Below are positions 51,417-57,963 of a stretch of 57,963 bases of DNA, one piece after another; the stretch's first letter is position 1; every line of letters starts with the position of its first letter. The DNA comes from Myxococcales bacterium (GTDB lineage: Bacteria; Myxococcota; UBA727; VGSZ01). The notes beneath the pieces were generated by a model. The model saw nothing but the letters and a program-made list of their open reading frames with translations, was not told the DNA's origin and did no database searches. A program made the position numbers and the translations under genes. The stretch covers positions 1 to 57,963 of the forward strand of contig JAHFED010000041.1 in the NCBI GenBank assembly GCA_023248635.1. The letters run 5' to 3'.

Positions 51417-51449
51417 CCCAGCAGACCTTCAAGGCGCGCCAGCGTCTTG
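51396..51449. repeat. Two family A palindromes, inverted orientation
   Basis: CAAGGCGCGCCAGCGTCTTG occurs at 51396-51415 and again at 51430-51449, 34 bases apart, the same period as the array at 25.8 kb. The loop reads GCCA, the complement of TGGC. The first copy supplies the end of pabA including its TGA. Confidence 0.9.
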
Positions 51450-51489
51450 AACCATCGGAAGTTGGCGACGTCCGGAGCGCGAGGTGAGC

Positions 51490-52326
51490 ATGAGACGACG
51501 AGATGTGCTGCAGACCGGTCTTCTCACCACCGCAGCCTTGTCGACGACAGGCTGCGCGACCTTGCTGGACGTACTCTGCGGCCTGGTGAAGACCCCCGAG
51601 ATGTCGTTGAAGAGCTTCAAGGTCAAAAAGATGACCTTGACGTCGCTGCAGGTGGACATCGTCGCCCTGATCAAGAATCCCAATCCCTTCGGCTTCAACC
51701 TCGCGGGGCTGGATTGGGCCGTTTCCCTGGCGGGGGGCCAGACGGCCCAGGGCAAGGCGCCGCGCGGCATCAACTTGAAGGCAAAAGGTACGGAGGAAAC
51801 CGAGATCGATCTCGATTTCAACCTGGCAAAAACAGCCGAAGCAATCCTCGAGCTCCTCGATAAGAAAAGCGTGCCCTTGAAGATCGATGCGGTCGGGCAC
51901 CTGCGCGCCAACAAATACAAATTCGACATCCCTGCGCAGTTCGAAAGCAAGTTGCCGTTGCCGGTCATCCCCCGCTTCGACGTGCCGACGTTCAAGGTGA
52001 AAAACGCCAACCTCTCGGGCATCACCTTCCTGGTCGAGCCCCTGGTTACGAACTCCAACGGTTTCGACATCAACATCGACGCCTTCGACTTCGACGTGAA
52101 GCTCGATGGCAAGCAGGTGTTGAAGAACAAGAACGCCAAGAAGATCAAGCTCGAGTCCAAGGGGCACGAGCGGGTGCCCTTTCAGTTCGACGTCGGCCTC
52201 GCCGAGATCGGCATGACCTTGGCGAAGCTCGCCCAAAACCCGCGCCTCGATTGGGAGCTGGCCGCGAACCTGAAAAGCGGCATCTTGAACATGCCCTTCA
52301 AACAAAAGGGCCGGGTCACGCTGTGA
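51490..52326 (+). CDS. LEA14/WHy-domain lipoprotein with twin-arginine leader
   Basis: GAGGTG precedes the ATG at 51490. The leader MRRRDVLQTGLLTTAALSTT, followed by the lipobox Cys, combines a twin-arginine motif with a lipoprotein signal. The mature part has two LEA14-like (WHy) domains: VDIVALIKNPNPFGFNLAGL and NANLSGITFLVEPLVTNSNG, followed by FDINIDAFDFDVKLDG. LEA14 proteins are beta-sandwich desiccation-related proteins. Length is 278 residues. Downstream lies the family B repeat array. Confidence 0.87.
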   Translation: MRRRDVLQTGLLTTAALSTTGCATLLDVLCGLVKTPEMSLKSFKVKKMTLTSLQVDIVALIKNPNPFGFNLAGLDWAVSLAGGQTAQGKAPRGINLKAKGTEETEIDLDFNLAKTAEAILELLDKKSVPLKIDAVGHLRANKYKFDIPAQFESKLPLPVIPRFDVPTFKVKNANLSGITFLVEPLVTNSNGFDINIDAFDFDVKLDGKQVLKNKNAKKIKLESKGHERVPFQFDVGLAEIGMTLAKLAQNPRLDWELAANLKSGILNMPFKQKGRVTL

Positions 52327-52340
52327 AAAGCCCCGAGCGA

Positions 52341-52561
52341 AATTCACCGACAGCGCTTCGCGTGTCGGTGAATTCACCGACAGCGCTTCGCGTGTCGGTG
52401 AATTGTCTGCAGGTTCATCGCCTGGCGGCGATGAATTCACCGACAGCGCTTCGCGTGTCGGTGAATTGTCTACAGGTTCATCGCCTGGCGGCGATGAATT
52501 CACCGACAGCGCTTCGCGTGTCGGTGAATTGTCTACAGGTTCATCGCCTGGCGGCGATGAA
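52341..52561. repeat. Alternating palindrome array, family B (B1 and B2)
   Basis: Four copies of palindrome B1 (arms AATTCACCGACA and TGTCGGTGAATT around GCGCTTCGCG) lie at 52341-52374, 52371-52404, 52434-52467 and 52497-52530. Three copies of palindrome B2 (TTCATCGCC-TGGC-GGCGATGAA) lie at 52414-52435, 52477-52498 and 52540-52561. They alternate with a 63-64-base period after an initial B1-B1 pair that shares its AATT. Short GTCTGCAGG or GTCTACAGG linkers separate them. Both strands are free of stops in some frames, but the array is not a gene. Confidence 0.93.
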
Positions 52562-52590
52562 TGGGCGAGCTGTACTTGAATTGGTGCACC

Positions 52591-52836
52591 ATGGGTGAGC
52601 GCGGTCTGACGGCTTTCATCGTCACTCTCCACACGCCGTCGGCAACCCTGGCGTTGGCCATCGGCCTGTTGGCATCGGCGGTGGCGATGATCGTCGCCCG
52701 CGGACGGCCGCTGCCCCTGCGGGCCTGGATCAGCGCCCTGTGGTTCGTCGGCGTCGGCGTCGGCGGCTACGCCGGCATCACGCATCTCCTGGACGTCCGT
52801 GGCTTTGACGCCGAGCAGATCTCGATCCTGCCATGA
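52591..52836 (+). CDS. Small two-helix membrane protein
   Basis: The ATG at 52591 gives 81 residues with two transmembrane helices (TLALAIGLLASAVAMIVA and LWFVGVGVGGYAGITHLL). No family recognised. An earlier in-frame ATG at 52561 is the last base pair of the repeat array and would add ten residues. The stop overlaps the next gene by four bases. Confidence 0.6.
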   Translation: MGERGLTAFIVTLHTPSATLALAIGLLASAVAMIVARGRPLPLRAWISALWFVGVGVGGYAGITHLLDVRGFDAEQISILP

Positions 52837-53669
52837 GCCCGGTGTTTGCTCGCTTCGTGCCGGACTCGGGCCGGGGCCTCATCGACGACGACGGCCCGGC
52901 GCTGCTCTCGGGTCAACTGCTGTCGCGTTACGCCGCGCGCATCTGTGGGCCCGTGCTCGAGATGACCGCGACCAAGGCCAGTGCGTTGGTCGGTTTCCTG
53001 CGGGCGTGCCGGCACGAAGAAGCCCTCGTCGTCGTCGCCGTCACGGGCGAAGTCCGCGCTCGCTCCCCGCGCGCAGCGGAGTTGGCGCGCGCAGGCGTGC
53101 TCCATGCTGCGTTGCTGGCCGGCTACGGCGGACCCCTGGTGCTGGTGGCCCGGGCCGTCGTCGACGCTGCTGGGCCTGACGCCGACACGCGTCTGCGAGA
53201 ACGCATCGCACGCGACATCGATGCCGGCTACACGTCCATCGGCATTTCGGCGCGAGCGCTGAACGACGCCGACGAGTGGGCCCGGGTGGCGCCGATGTTG
53301 GGCGAGCTCGACCTCGGCATCGAGCTCGAGGTCGGCGCCAGCGAAGAAGCGGCCCTCTTGTTGGCCCAGGTCGATGACCTTGGGCTGCCGATTTCCGCGG
53401 TGCGGGGCGCCGGACTCTTTGACGAGATCGGCGCCGCCGTACGCGTCGTCGACGCCGCCGACCTGCCGCCCGATGGTCGCGACAGCGACGTGCCTCTGCC
53501 GCTGCGGGTGTGCATCGACGGCCTGCTGCGCGTCGGGGGCGACGACGACAGCGTCGAGGCGCGGGCCTGGATGGCGACCACGCGTCTGCTGGCCCGTCTC
53601 GGGGGCAGAGACACTGCCGTGCGCCTCGAGGAAGCCCTCGCGGCTGTGCTCGCCGAGGTCCCGGGATGA
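52833..53669 (+). CDS. Possible TIM-barrel protein, unknown
   Basis: The 278 residues alternate strands and helices: EEALVVVAVTGEVRARSP, GGPLVLVARAVVDAAG, DAGYTSIGISARAL, LGIELEVGASEEAALLL, PLRVCIDGLL. This order and the DAGYTSIGISA segment recall aldolase-type TIM barrels such as tagatose-bisphosphate aldolase, but catalytic residues cannot be placed. It overlaps both neighbours by four bases, so it belongs to the operon that continues with the RsmD-CoaD fusion. Confidence 0.6.
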   Translation: MSPVFARFVPDSGRGLIDDDGPALLSGQLLSRYAARICGPVLEMTATKASALVGFLRACRHEEALVVVAVTGEVRARSPRAAELARAGVLHAALLAGYGGPLVLVARAVVDAAGPDADTRLRERIARDIDAGYTSIGISARALNDADEWARVAPMLGELDLGIELEVGASEEAALLLAQVDDLGLPISAVRGAGLFDEIGAAVRVVDAADLPPDGRDSDVPLPLRVCIDGLLRVGGDDDSVEARAWMATTRLLARLGGRDTAVRLEEALAAVLAEVPG

Positions 53670-54772
53670 GCGGGCGCCTGCGCATCACCGGTGGGATCCT
53701 GGTGCGCCGCCTCATCGACGTACCTGCCGCAGCGGATCGAGGTGTGCTGCGCCCCACGTCGGACAAAGTGCGCCAAGCCGTGTTTGGATCGCTGCAAAGT
53801 CGTTTCGACCTCGAGGATCGCCACGTCGTCGACGTCTGCTGCGGTTCGGGCGCCCTGGGTTTCGAGGCCCTGTCGCGGGGGGCTCGCTCCTGCGTCTTCG
53901 TGGACACGGACAAAAAGACCCTGAGCACGGTGCAGCACAATGCCCAGCAGCTCGGCGTGCGGGATCACTGCCGCTTCGTCGTCGACGACGCTGTCCGCTT
54001 TCTCTTTTCGACCGCGGAGCGCTTCGATCTCGTGCTCATCGACCCGCCTTATGCCCGTGCCTTTGACCCCGAGCTCGTGCAGGGGATCGGGCGGGTGTGC
54101 CGACCCGGTGCCATCGTCGTCGTCGAACGCGCCGCCCGCAGCCCGGATCTCGTTGCCGATGGCCTTTCCCGTTGCGACCAGCGCCGCTATGGCGATACCC
54201 GCGTCGACGTCTTCGTCTGCGACGCGCCGGGAGATTCTGTGACGGTGAAGCCACGCAACCAAAGTGCCGCGATCTACCCGGGCAGCTTCGATCCCCTCAC
54301 CAACGGCCACGTCGACATCGTCAAGCGCGGGCTGAAGATGTTCGATCGGGTCATCATCGCCATCACCAACAACCCGCAAAAGACCCATTTCTTCTCCGCC
54401 GCCGAACGCATCGCTTTGTGCAAGCAATCCATCGGCGACCACGAGGGGCTGGAGTACGAGGCCTTCGAGGGGCTCATCGTCGACTTCGCCAAGAGCAAGA
54501 ACGTGCACGTGCTGATGCGCGGCGTGCGGGCGGTCTCGGACTTCGAATACGAGTTCCAGCTCGCCGGCATGAACCGCAAGCTCAGCGGCGTCGAGACGGT
54601 GTTCATGGTGACCAGCGAAGACAGCTTCTACGTCGCGTCGCGTTTGGTGCGGGAGGTCGCCAGCTACGGCGGTGACGTGTCGTCGATGGTGCCGCCGCCG
54701 GTGCTCGCCGCTCTGAGCCAGCGCTACCAGGATGCCCAAAAGGCCAAGGCCACAGCGACGGTGAAGCTCTGA
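53666..54772 (+). CDS. RsmD-CoaD fusion: 16S rRNA guanine methyltransferase plus phosphopantetheine adenylyltransferase
   Basis: One uninterrupted frame of 368 residues contains two full enzymes. Residues 1-190 are RsmD, the 16S rRNA m2G966 methyltransferase (LRITGGILVRR, RPTSDKVRQAVFGSL, VVDVCCGSGALGFEALSRGA, VLIDPPYAR). Residues about 194-368 are CoaD, which makes dephospho-CoA (AIYPGSFDPLTNGHVDIVKR with TxGH, RGVRAVSDFEYEFQLAGMNR, and YVASRLVREVA). rsmD and coaD are neighbours in many genomes, but normally with a stop between them. GTG codons at 54239 and 54245 could start a separate CoaD. The stop overlaps the aminotransferase ATG by one base. Confidence 0.9.
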   Translation: MSGRLRITGGILVRRLIDVPAAADRGVLRPTSDKVRQAVFGSLQSRFDLEDRHVVDVCCGSGALGFEALSRGARSCVFVDTDKKTLSTVQHNAQQLGVRDHCRFVVDDAVRFLFSTAERFDLVLIDPPYARAFDPELVQGIGRVCRPGAIVVVERAARSPDLVADGLSRCDQRRYGDTRVDVFVCDAPGDSVTVKPRNQSAAIYPGSFDPLTNGHVDIVKRGLKMFDRVIIAITNNPQKTHFFSAAERIALCKQSIGDHEGLEYEAFEGLIVDFAKSKNVHVLMRGVRAVSDFEYEFQLAGMNRKLSGVETVFMVTSEDSFYVASRLVREVASYGGDVSSMVPPPVLAALSQRYQDAQKAKATATVKL

Positions 54773-56010
54773 TGCCGCTGCGCTTGAACGAAGTGCGCAT
54801 GAGCGCAGTGAAACCCTCGGCGACGCTGGCGATGGCGGCGAAGGCCAAGGCCCTCATCAAAGCCGGTGTGCCGGTGATGAACCTCTCCGCCGGGGAGCCC
54901 GATTTTCCGACGCCGGCCTGCATCGTCGAAGCAGCGCGCGCGGCCATTGGTCTGCGCTCGTCCCACGCCTATACCAATCCCCGAGGCACCGACGAGCTGA
55001 TCGCAGCGATGCAGCAGAAGCTGAGCCGCGAGCAGGGCGTCGACTACAAAGACAATGAAGTCATTGCCACGGTGGGAACCAAGGGTGCATTGATGTTGGC
55101 CCTCGATGCCCTGGTGGGCCCGGGTGACGAGGTCGTGCTCTTTGCTCCCTATTGGGTGACGTACGCCGATCTCGTGCGTCTTGCTGGTGCACGACCCGTC
55201 GTCGTCTCCACCGATCGCGAGCGCGGCTACCAACCCAGCATGCAGGAATTCGAAGCGGCCCTGTCCCCGTCGACGAAGCTGGTGGTGCTCAATTCTCCCA
55301 ACAACCCCACGGGAGCGGGCTGGCCGGAGTCCATGCTGCGCGCCATCCTCGAGCGGGTCCGCGGCACCGGCATCTGGGTGATCTCCGACGAGATCTACGA
55401 AAAGCTGGTCTACGGCGACTTCAAGCACGTTTCGCCCGCGTCCTTCGACGACGACGCGCGGGGCCGCACTCTCTTTGTGGGTGGGGTCGCCAAGGCCTAT
55501 GCCATGACGGGGTGGCGCGTCGGCGTCGCCGCGGGTCCCAAGCTCGTCATCGATGCGCTGATGACCCTGCAAGGACAGCGCACCACCTGTGCGACGGCGG
55601 TGGCCCAGGTCGCTGCGGCCTATGCCTTGCGCGAAGGTCCCGATGTGCAGGCGGCGGTGGCCGAGATGCGGGCGGCCTACACCAAGAGGCGCGCGCTGGT
55701 GCTCGAGCGCGCCCGCGCCATTCCTGGCGTGAAAGTGCACGATCCCGAGGGCGCCTTCTACGTATTTCTCGACGTCAACGAGCGCATTCCCGCCCGCCGG
55801 GCTCTTCCGGCGGGCGGCGGGGGCAGCGTCATCGCCGACGATGTGGTGCTGGCCAACCGCCTGCTCGAGGAATCCAACGTCGCCACCGTCATGGGGTCGG
55901 CGTTTCAAGGGCCAGGCTGTTTGCGGGTGAGCTATGCGGCCAGCGAAGACACGCTCAACCAGGGCTTCGATCGCATCGCCGCCTTCTTCGCGTCGACGAC
56001 GTCGGCCTAG
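54772..56010 (+). CDS. Class I/II aminotransferase (aspartate aminotransferase type)
   Basis: The 412-residue PLP enzyme has LSAGEPDFPTPA, YTNPRGTDELI, VLNSPNNPTGAGWP, ISDEIYEKLVYG and the PLP lysine in VGGVAKAYAMTGWRVG, followed by CLRVSYAASED. It is closest to the bacterial aspartate aminotransferase Ib group and moves amino groups between aspartate and 2-oxoglutarate. It has a Gly-rich insertion (PAGGGGSVIA) near residue 350. Confidence 0.9.
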   Translation: MPLRLNEVRMSAVKPSATLAMAAKAKALIKAGVPVMNLSAGEPDFPTPACIVEAARAAIGLRSSHAYTNPRGTDELIAAMQQKLSREQGVDYKDNEVIATVGTKGALMLALDALVGPGDEVVLFAPYWVTYADLVRLAGARPVVVSTDRERGYQPSMQEFEAALSPSTKLVVLNSPNNPTGAGWPESMLRAILERVRGTGIWVISDEIYEKLVYGDFKHVSPASFDDDARGRTLFVGGVAKAYAMTGWRVGVAAGPKLVIDALMTLQGQRTTCATAVAQVAAAYALREGPDVQAAVAEMRAAYTKRRALVLERARAIPGVKVHDPEGAFYVFLDVNERIPARRALPAGGGGSVIADDVVLANRLLEESNVATVMGSAFQGPGCLRVSYAASEDTLNQGFDRIAAFFASTTSA

Positions 56011-56039
56011 TCCTTTTCGTGTTGCCTGCAGGAGTCGCC

Positions 56040-57200
56040 ATGCGTGAAGTCGCCATCGTCGCCGCCGTTCGCACGCCCATCGCTCGCGCTGGTCGGGGCA
56101 CTCTCAAGGACACCCGCCCCGACACTCTCGCCGCTCACGTCATGAAGGCCGCGCTGGCACGCTCCAAGCTCAGCGGCGCCGACATCGAAGACATCATCTT
56201 CGGCTGCGCCATGCCCGAGGCCGAGCAGGGCATGAACGTGGCGCGCATCGCGGCCTTGTTGGCGGGACTGCCCCACACGACGTCGGCGGCCACGGTGAAC
56301 CGCTTTTGCAGCTCCGGGCTGCACGCTGTGGCCGACGTCGCCAAGGCCATCGCCGTGGGTGAGATCGACATCGGCATCGGCGGCGGCGTCGAGAGCATGT
56401 CGCTGGTGCCCATGGGGGGCCACAAGCCCTCGGCCAACCCCGAGCTCATGCACATGAACCCCGCGGCTTACGCGCCCATGGGCATCACCGCCGAAAATGT
56501 CGCTCAGAAATATAAGATTTCTCGCGAAGACCAAGACACCTTTGCTTACGAGAGCCACAAGAAGGCCGTCGCCGCCATCGACGCGGGTCGCTTCAACGAC
56601 GAGATCGTGGCTCTCGATGTCAATGTGTACGATGACGCGGGCAAAAAAATGGTCAATTTTGTAACCGACGAAGGTCCGCGCCGCGATACCTCGATGGAGG
56701 GCCTAAAGAAGCTCAAGCCGGTGTTCGACAAAGACGGCACCGTCACCGCCGGCAACGCCAGCCCCATCAACGACGGCGCCGCAGCCGTGATTCTCGTCGA
56801 GGGTGCGCGCGCGAAGGCGCTCGGTCTGCCGGTGCTCGGCTTCTTCCGCTCCTTCGCCACCGCGGGCGTCCCGCCGGAGCTCATGGGCATCGGTCCCATC
56901 CCGGCCATCACCAAGCTGCTGCAGAAGGCCGGCAAGAGCGTCGGCGACGTCGACGTCTACGAGCTCAACGAGGCCTTTGCGGCCCAAGCGTTGGCCTGCG
57001 TGCGCGAGCTCAAGCTCGATGCTGCGCGCGTGAACCCCAACGGCGGCGCCATTGCTCTGGGGCATCCGCTCGGCTGCACGGGGGCGCGCCAGGTGGCCAC
57101 GCTCTTGCCCGAGCTCGGCCGTCGCAATGCGCGTTGGGGGGTCATCTCGATGTGCGTCGGCGGCGGCATGGGTGCTGCGGGCCTGATCGAGCGCGTGTAG
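56040..57200 (+). CDS. Acetyl-CoA C-acyltransferase (thiolase)
   Basis: An AGGAG ribosome site precedes the ATG. The 386-residue protein has the acylated Cys in [34 protein letters not shown], the base [11 protein letters not shown] and [10 protein letters not shown], so both catalytic Cys and the His are present. It cleaves 3-ketoacyl-CoA or condenses acetyl-CoA; the choice between degradative and biosynthetic thiolase cannot be made by eye. AT-richer islands occur at about 56500-56540 and 56625-56665. Confidence 0.93.
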   Translation: MREVAIVAAVRTPIARAGRGTLKDTRPDTLAAHVMKAALARSKLSGADIEDIIFGCAMPEAEQGMNVARIAALLAGLPHTTSAATVNRFCSSGLHAVADVAKAIAVGEIDIGIGGGVESMSLVPMGGHKPSANPELMHMNPAAYAPMGITAENVAQKYKISREDQDTFAYESHKKAVAAIDAGRFNDEIVALDVNVYDDAGKKMVNFVTDEGPRRDTSMEGLKKLKPVFDKDGTVTAGNASPINDGAAAVILVEGARAKALGLPVLGFFRSFATAGVPPELMGIGPIPAITKLLQKAGKSVGDVDVYELNEAFAAQALACVRELKLDAARVNPNGGAIALGHPLGCTGARQVATLLPELGRRNARWGVISMCVGGGMGAAGLIERV

Positions 57201-57205
57201 CTTTC

Positions 57206-57856
57206 ATGCGCGGGGTTCTCTTCGCCGGCCTGCTGGTGTGCTGCGCTCCCCCCGTCGTCGACGTCGACGCTGACGGCTGCGATCCCTTCGTCGTCGACGT
57301 CGTCTCTTTTTTGCCCGGATCTGGTGCCGGTTTCGGTGCCGATCAAATGCCCGAGATTGTGCGGGGGCCTCCTGCGTCCGAGAAGGACAGCCAGGGCTCC
57401 TTTGACGTCGTCAGCCTGGGTTCGGGCGGGGTGATCACGCTTGAGCTTGGTTGTCCGATCATCGATGGCGAGGGTGTGGATTTCATCGTCTACGAAAACG
57501 CCTTCTTCGTCGCCGTGCCGACGGAGGACAACGGACTGGCCGAAGCCGTGGTCTTCAGCGAGCCCGGCGAGGTCGCCGTCTCTGCCGATGGCGAGGAGTT
57601 CGTGGCTTTTCCCTGCACGCCGAGCGGACAGCGCGACGACGGCGTCAACGGCTGCGCGGGCACGGCACCCGTGCGGGCCAACGCGCGCAACGGCTTGGCC
57701 GGCGACTTCGAAGACGGCGGCGGCGACGGCTTCGATCTGGCGGCCCTCGACGTCGACCAAGCGCGCTTCGTGCGCATCACCGATCGCTCCGCAGGCGGCG
57801 GCGGCGACAACGCCGGCTTCGACCTCGACGCCGTGGCGGTCGTATCGCGCTTTTGA
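57206..57856 (+). CDS. Surface lipoprotein of the DGxGxDFxVxENxF family
   Basis: The 216-residue protein has a short lipoprotein signal ([11 protein letters not shown]). The mature domain contains [56 protein letters not shown] and [20 protein letters not shown], a pattern seen in secreted bacterial cell-surface proteins with a beta-sandwich of unknown ligand. The TGA stop lies inside the first unit of the family C palindrome array. Confidence 0.78.
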   Translation: MRGVLFAGLLVCCAPPVVDVDADGCDPFVVDVVSFLPGSGAGFGADQMPEIVRGPPASEKDSQGSFDVVSLGSGGVITLELGCPIIDGEGVDFIVYENAFFVAVPTEDNGLAEAVVFSEPGEVAVSADGEEFVAFPCTPSGQRDDGVNGCAGTAPVRANARNGLAGDFEDGGGDGFDLAALDVDQARFVRITDRSAGGGGDNAGFDLDAVAVVSRF

Positions 57857-57963
57857 GCCGTGCCAACGGCTCAAAGCAGGAAGCACTTTGAGCCGTGCCA
57901 ACGGCTCAAAGCAGGAAGCACTTTGAGCCGTGCCAACGGCTCAAAGCAGGAAGCACTTTGAGC
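57852..57963. repeat. Tandem palindrome array, family C (GCCA loop), cut by window end
   Basis: TTTGAGCCGT-GCCA-ACGGCTCAAA followed by the spacer GCAGGAAGCAC repeats with a 35-base period from 57852, 57887 and 57922, with a fourth unit starting at 57957 and running off the end. The units are identical. The loop GCCA is TGGC on the other strand. The first unit contains the stop codon of the lipoprotein gene. Confidence 0.93.

Noticed and set aside
52341-52561. CRISPR-like or coding interpretation of the family B array
   Set aside because: No unique spacers occur. The open frame through it (52251-52598) translates to a perfect short repeat with no ribosome site, and the array is palindromic.
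55152-56039. N-terminal extension of the thiolase frame
   Set aside because: It lies within the aminotransferase gene in another frame; an AGGAG site and the conserved thiolase start place the gene at 56040.
57852-57963. CRISPR-like interpretation of the family C array
   Set aside because: The 11-base spacers are identical in all units.

Overview
The window is a GC-rich, gene-dense bacterial chromosome segment (about 55 protein genes, two tRNAs, no rRNA, no CRISPR, no transposase). Several features point to Myxococcota or a close deltaproteobacterial relative: lipoproteins with Gly-Glu spacer tracts, a large Asp-rich surface protein ending in a MYXO-CTERM-like Cys/hydrophobic/Arg tail, an OmpA protein with thrombospondin type 3 repeats, a chemosensory operon with a zinc-ribbon pseudo-receiver, and a haem-binding diguanylate cyclase. 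The lineage is inferred from gene content only. Coding DNA is saturated with GTC/GAC triplets.

Layout. 0.1-13 kb is a cell-envelope block: a c-type-haem/copper monooxygenase-like protein (minus strand), the OmpA/TSP3 porin coupled to a giant TSP3 surface protein, a DUF255 thioredoxin-fold lipoprotein, a roadblock-like protein, a metzincin lipoprotein, a HEAT-like protein and two Cys-containing unknowns. 13-19 kb carries a WYL regulator, ridA, glyQ (with a histone H1-like tail), glyS and pabB. 19-23 kb carries a FEN-like 5'-3' exonuclease, a PolX homologue with a ruined polymerase site but intact PHP nuclease, coaE and two small genes. 23.2-25.7 kb (minus) is the most unusual locus: four overlapping genes in the order membrane protein, NuoB-like, NuoC-like, NuoD-like, in which the NuoB-like protein has lost all iron-sulphur cysteines. 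26-36 kb carries threonine dehydratase, a DsbA-like lipoprotein, the haem/GAF/GGDEF sensor, a TPR protein, tRNA-Pro, tRNA-Arg, an L-2-hydroxyglutarate oxidase and a bifunctional Rel. 36-39 kb holds an unknown protein, a small secreted protein and an M23 peptidase.

39.2-49.1 kb is one nearly continuous chemosensory operon: receiver, CheA, ExeA-like AAA ATPase, CheW, CheW, zinc-ribbon pseudo-receiver, HEAT-CheR fusion, CheB, coiled-coil GAF protein, CheY. No methyl-accepting receptor is encoded in the window. 49.1-58 kb carries a GNAT acetyltransferase and MaoC-type hydratase (minus), pabA, a Tat-type LEA14 lipoprotein, an RsmD-CoaD fusion, an aminotransferase, a thiolase and a surface lipoprotein.

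Several families of palindromic repeats lie between genes. Three families with unrelated stems (A, B2, C) share a TGGC/GCCA loop, and two others (B1, D) share a TTC loop. They abut gene ends and in four places overlap or supply the stop codon. This repeat set and the cofactor-less complex I-like module are the best candidates for undescribed biology here.
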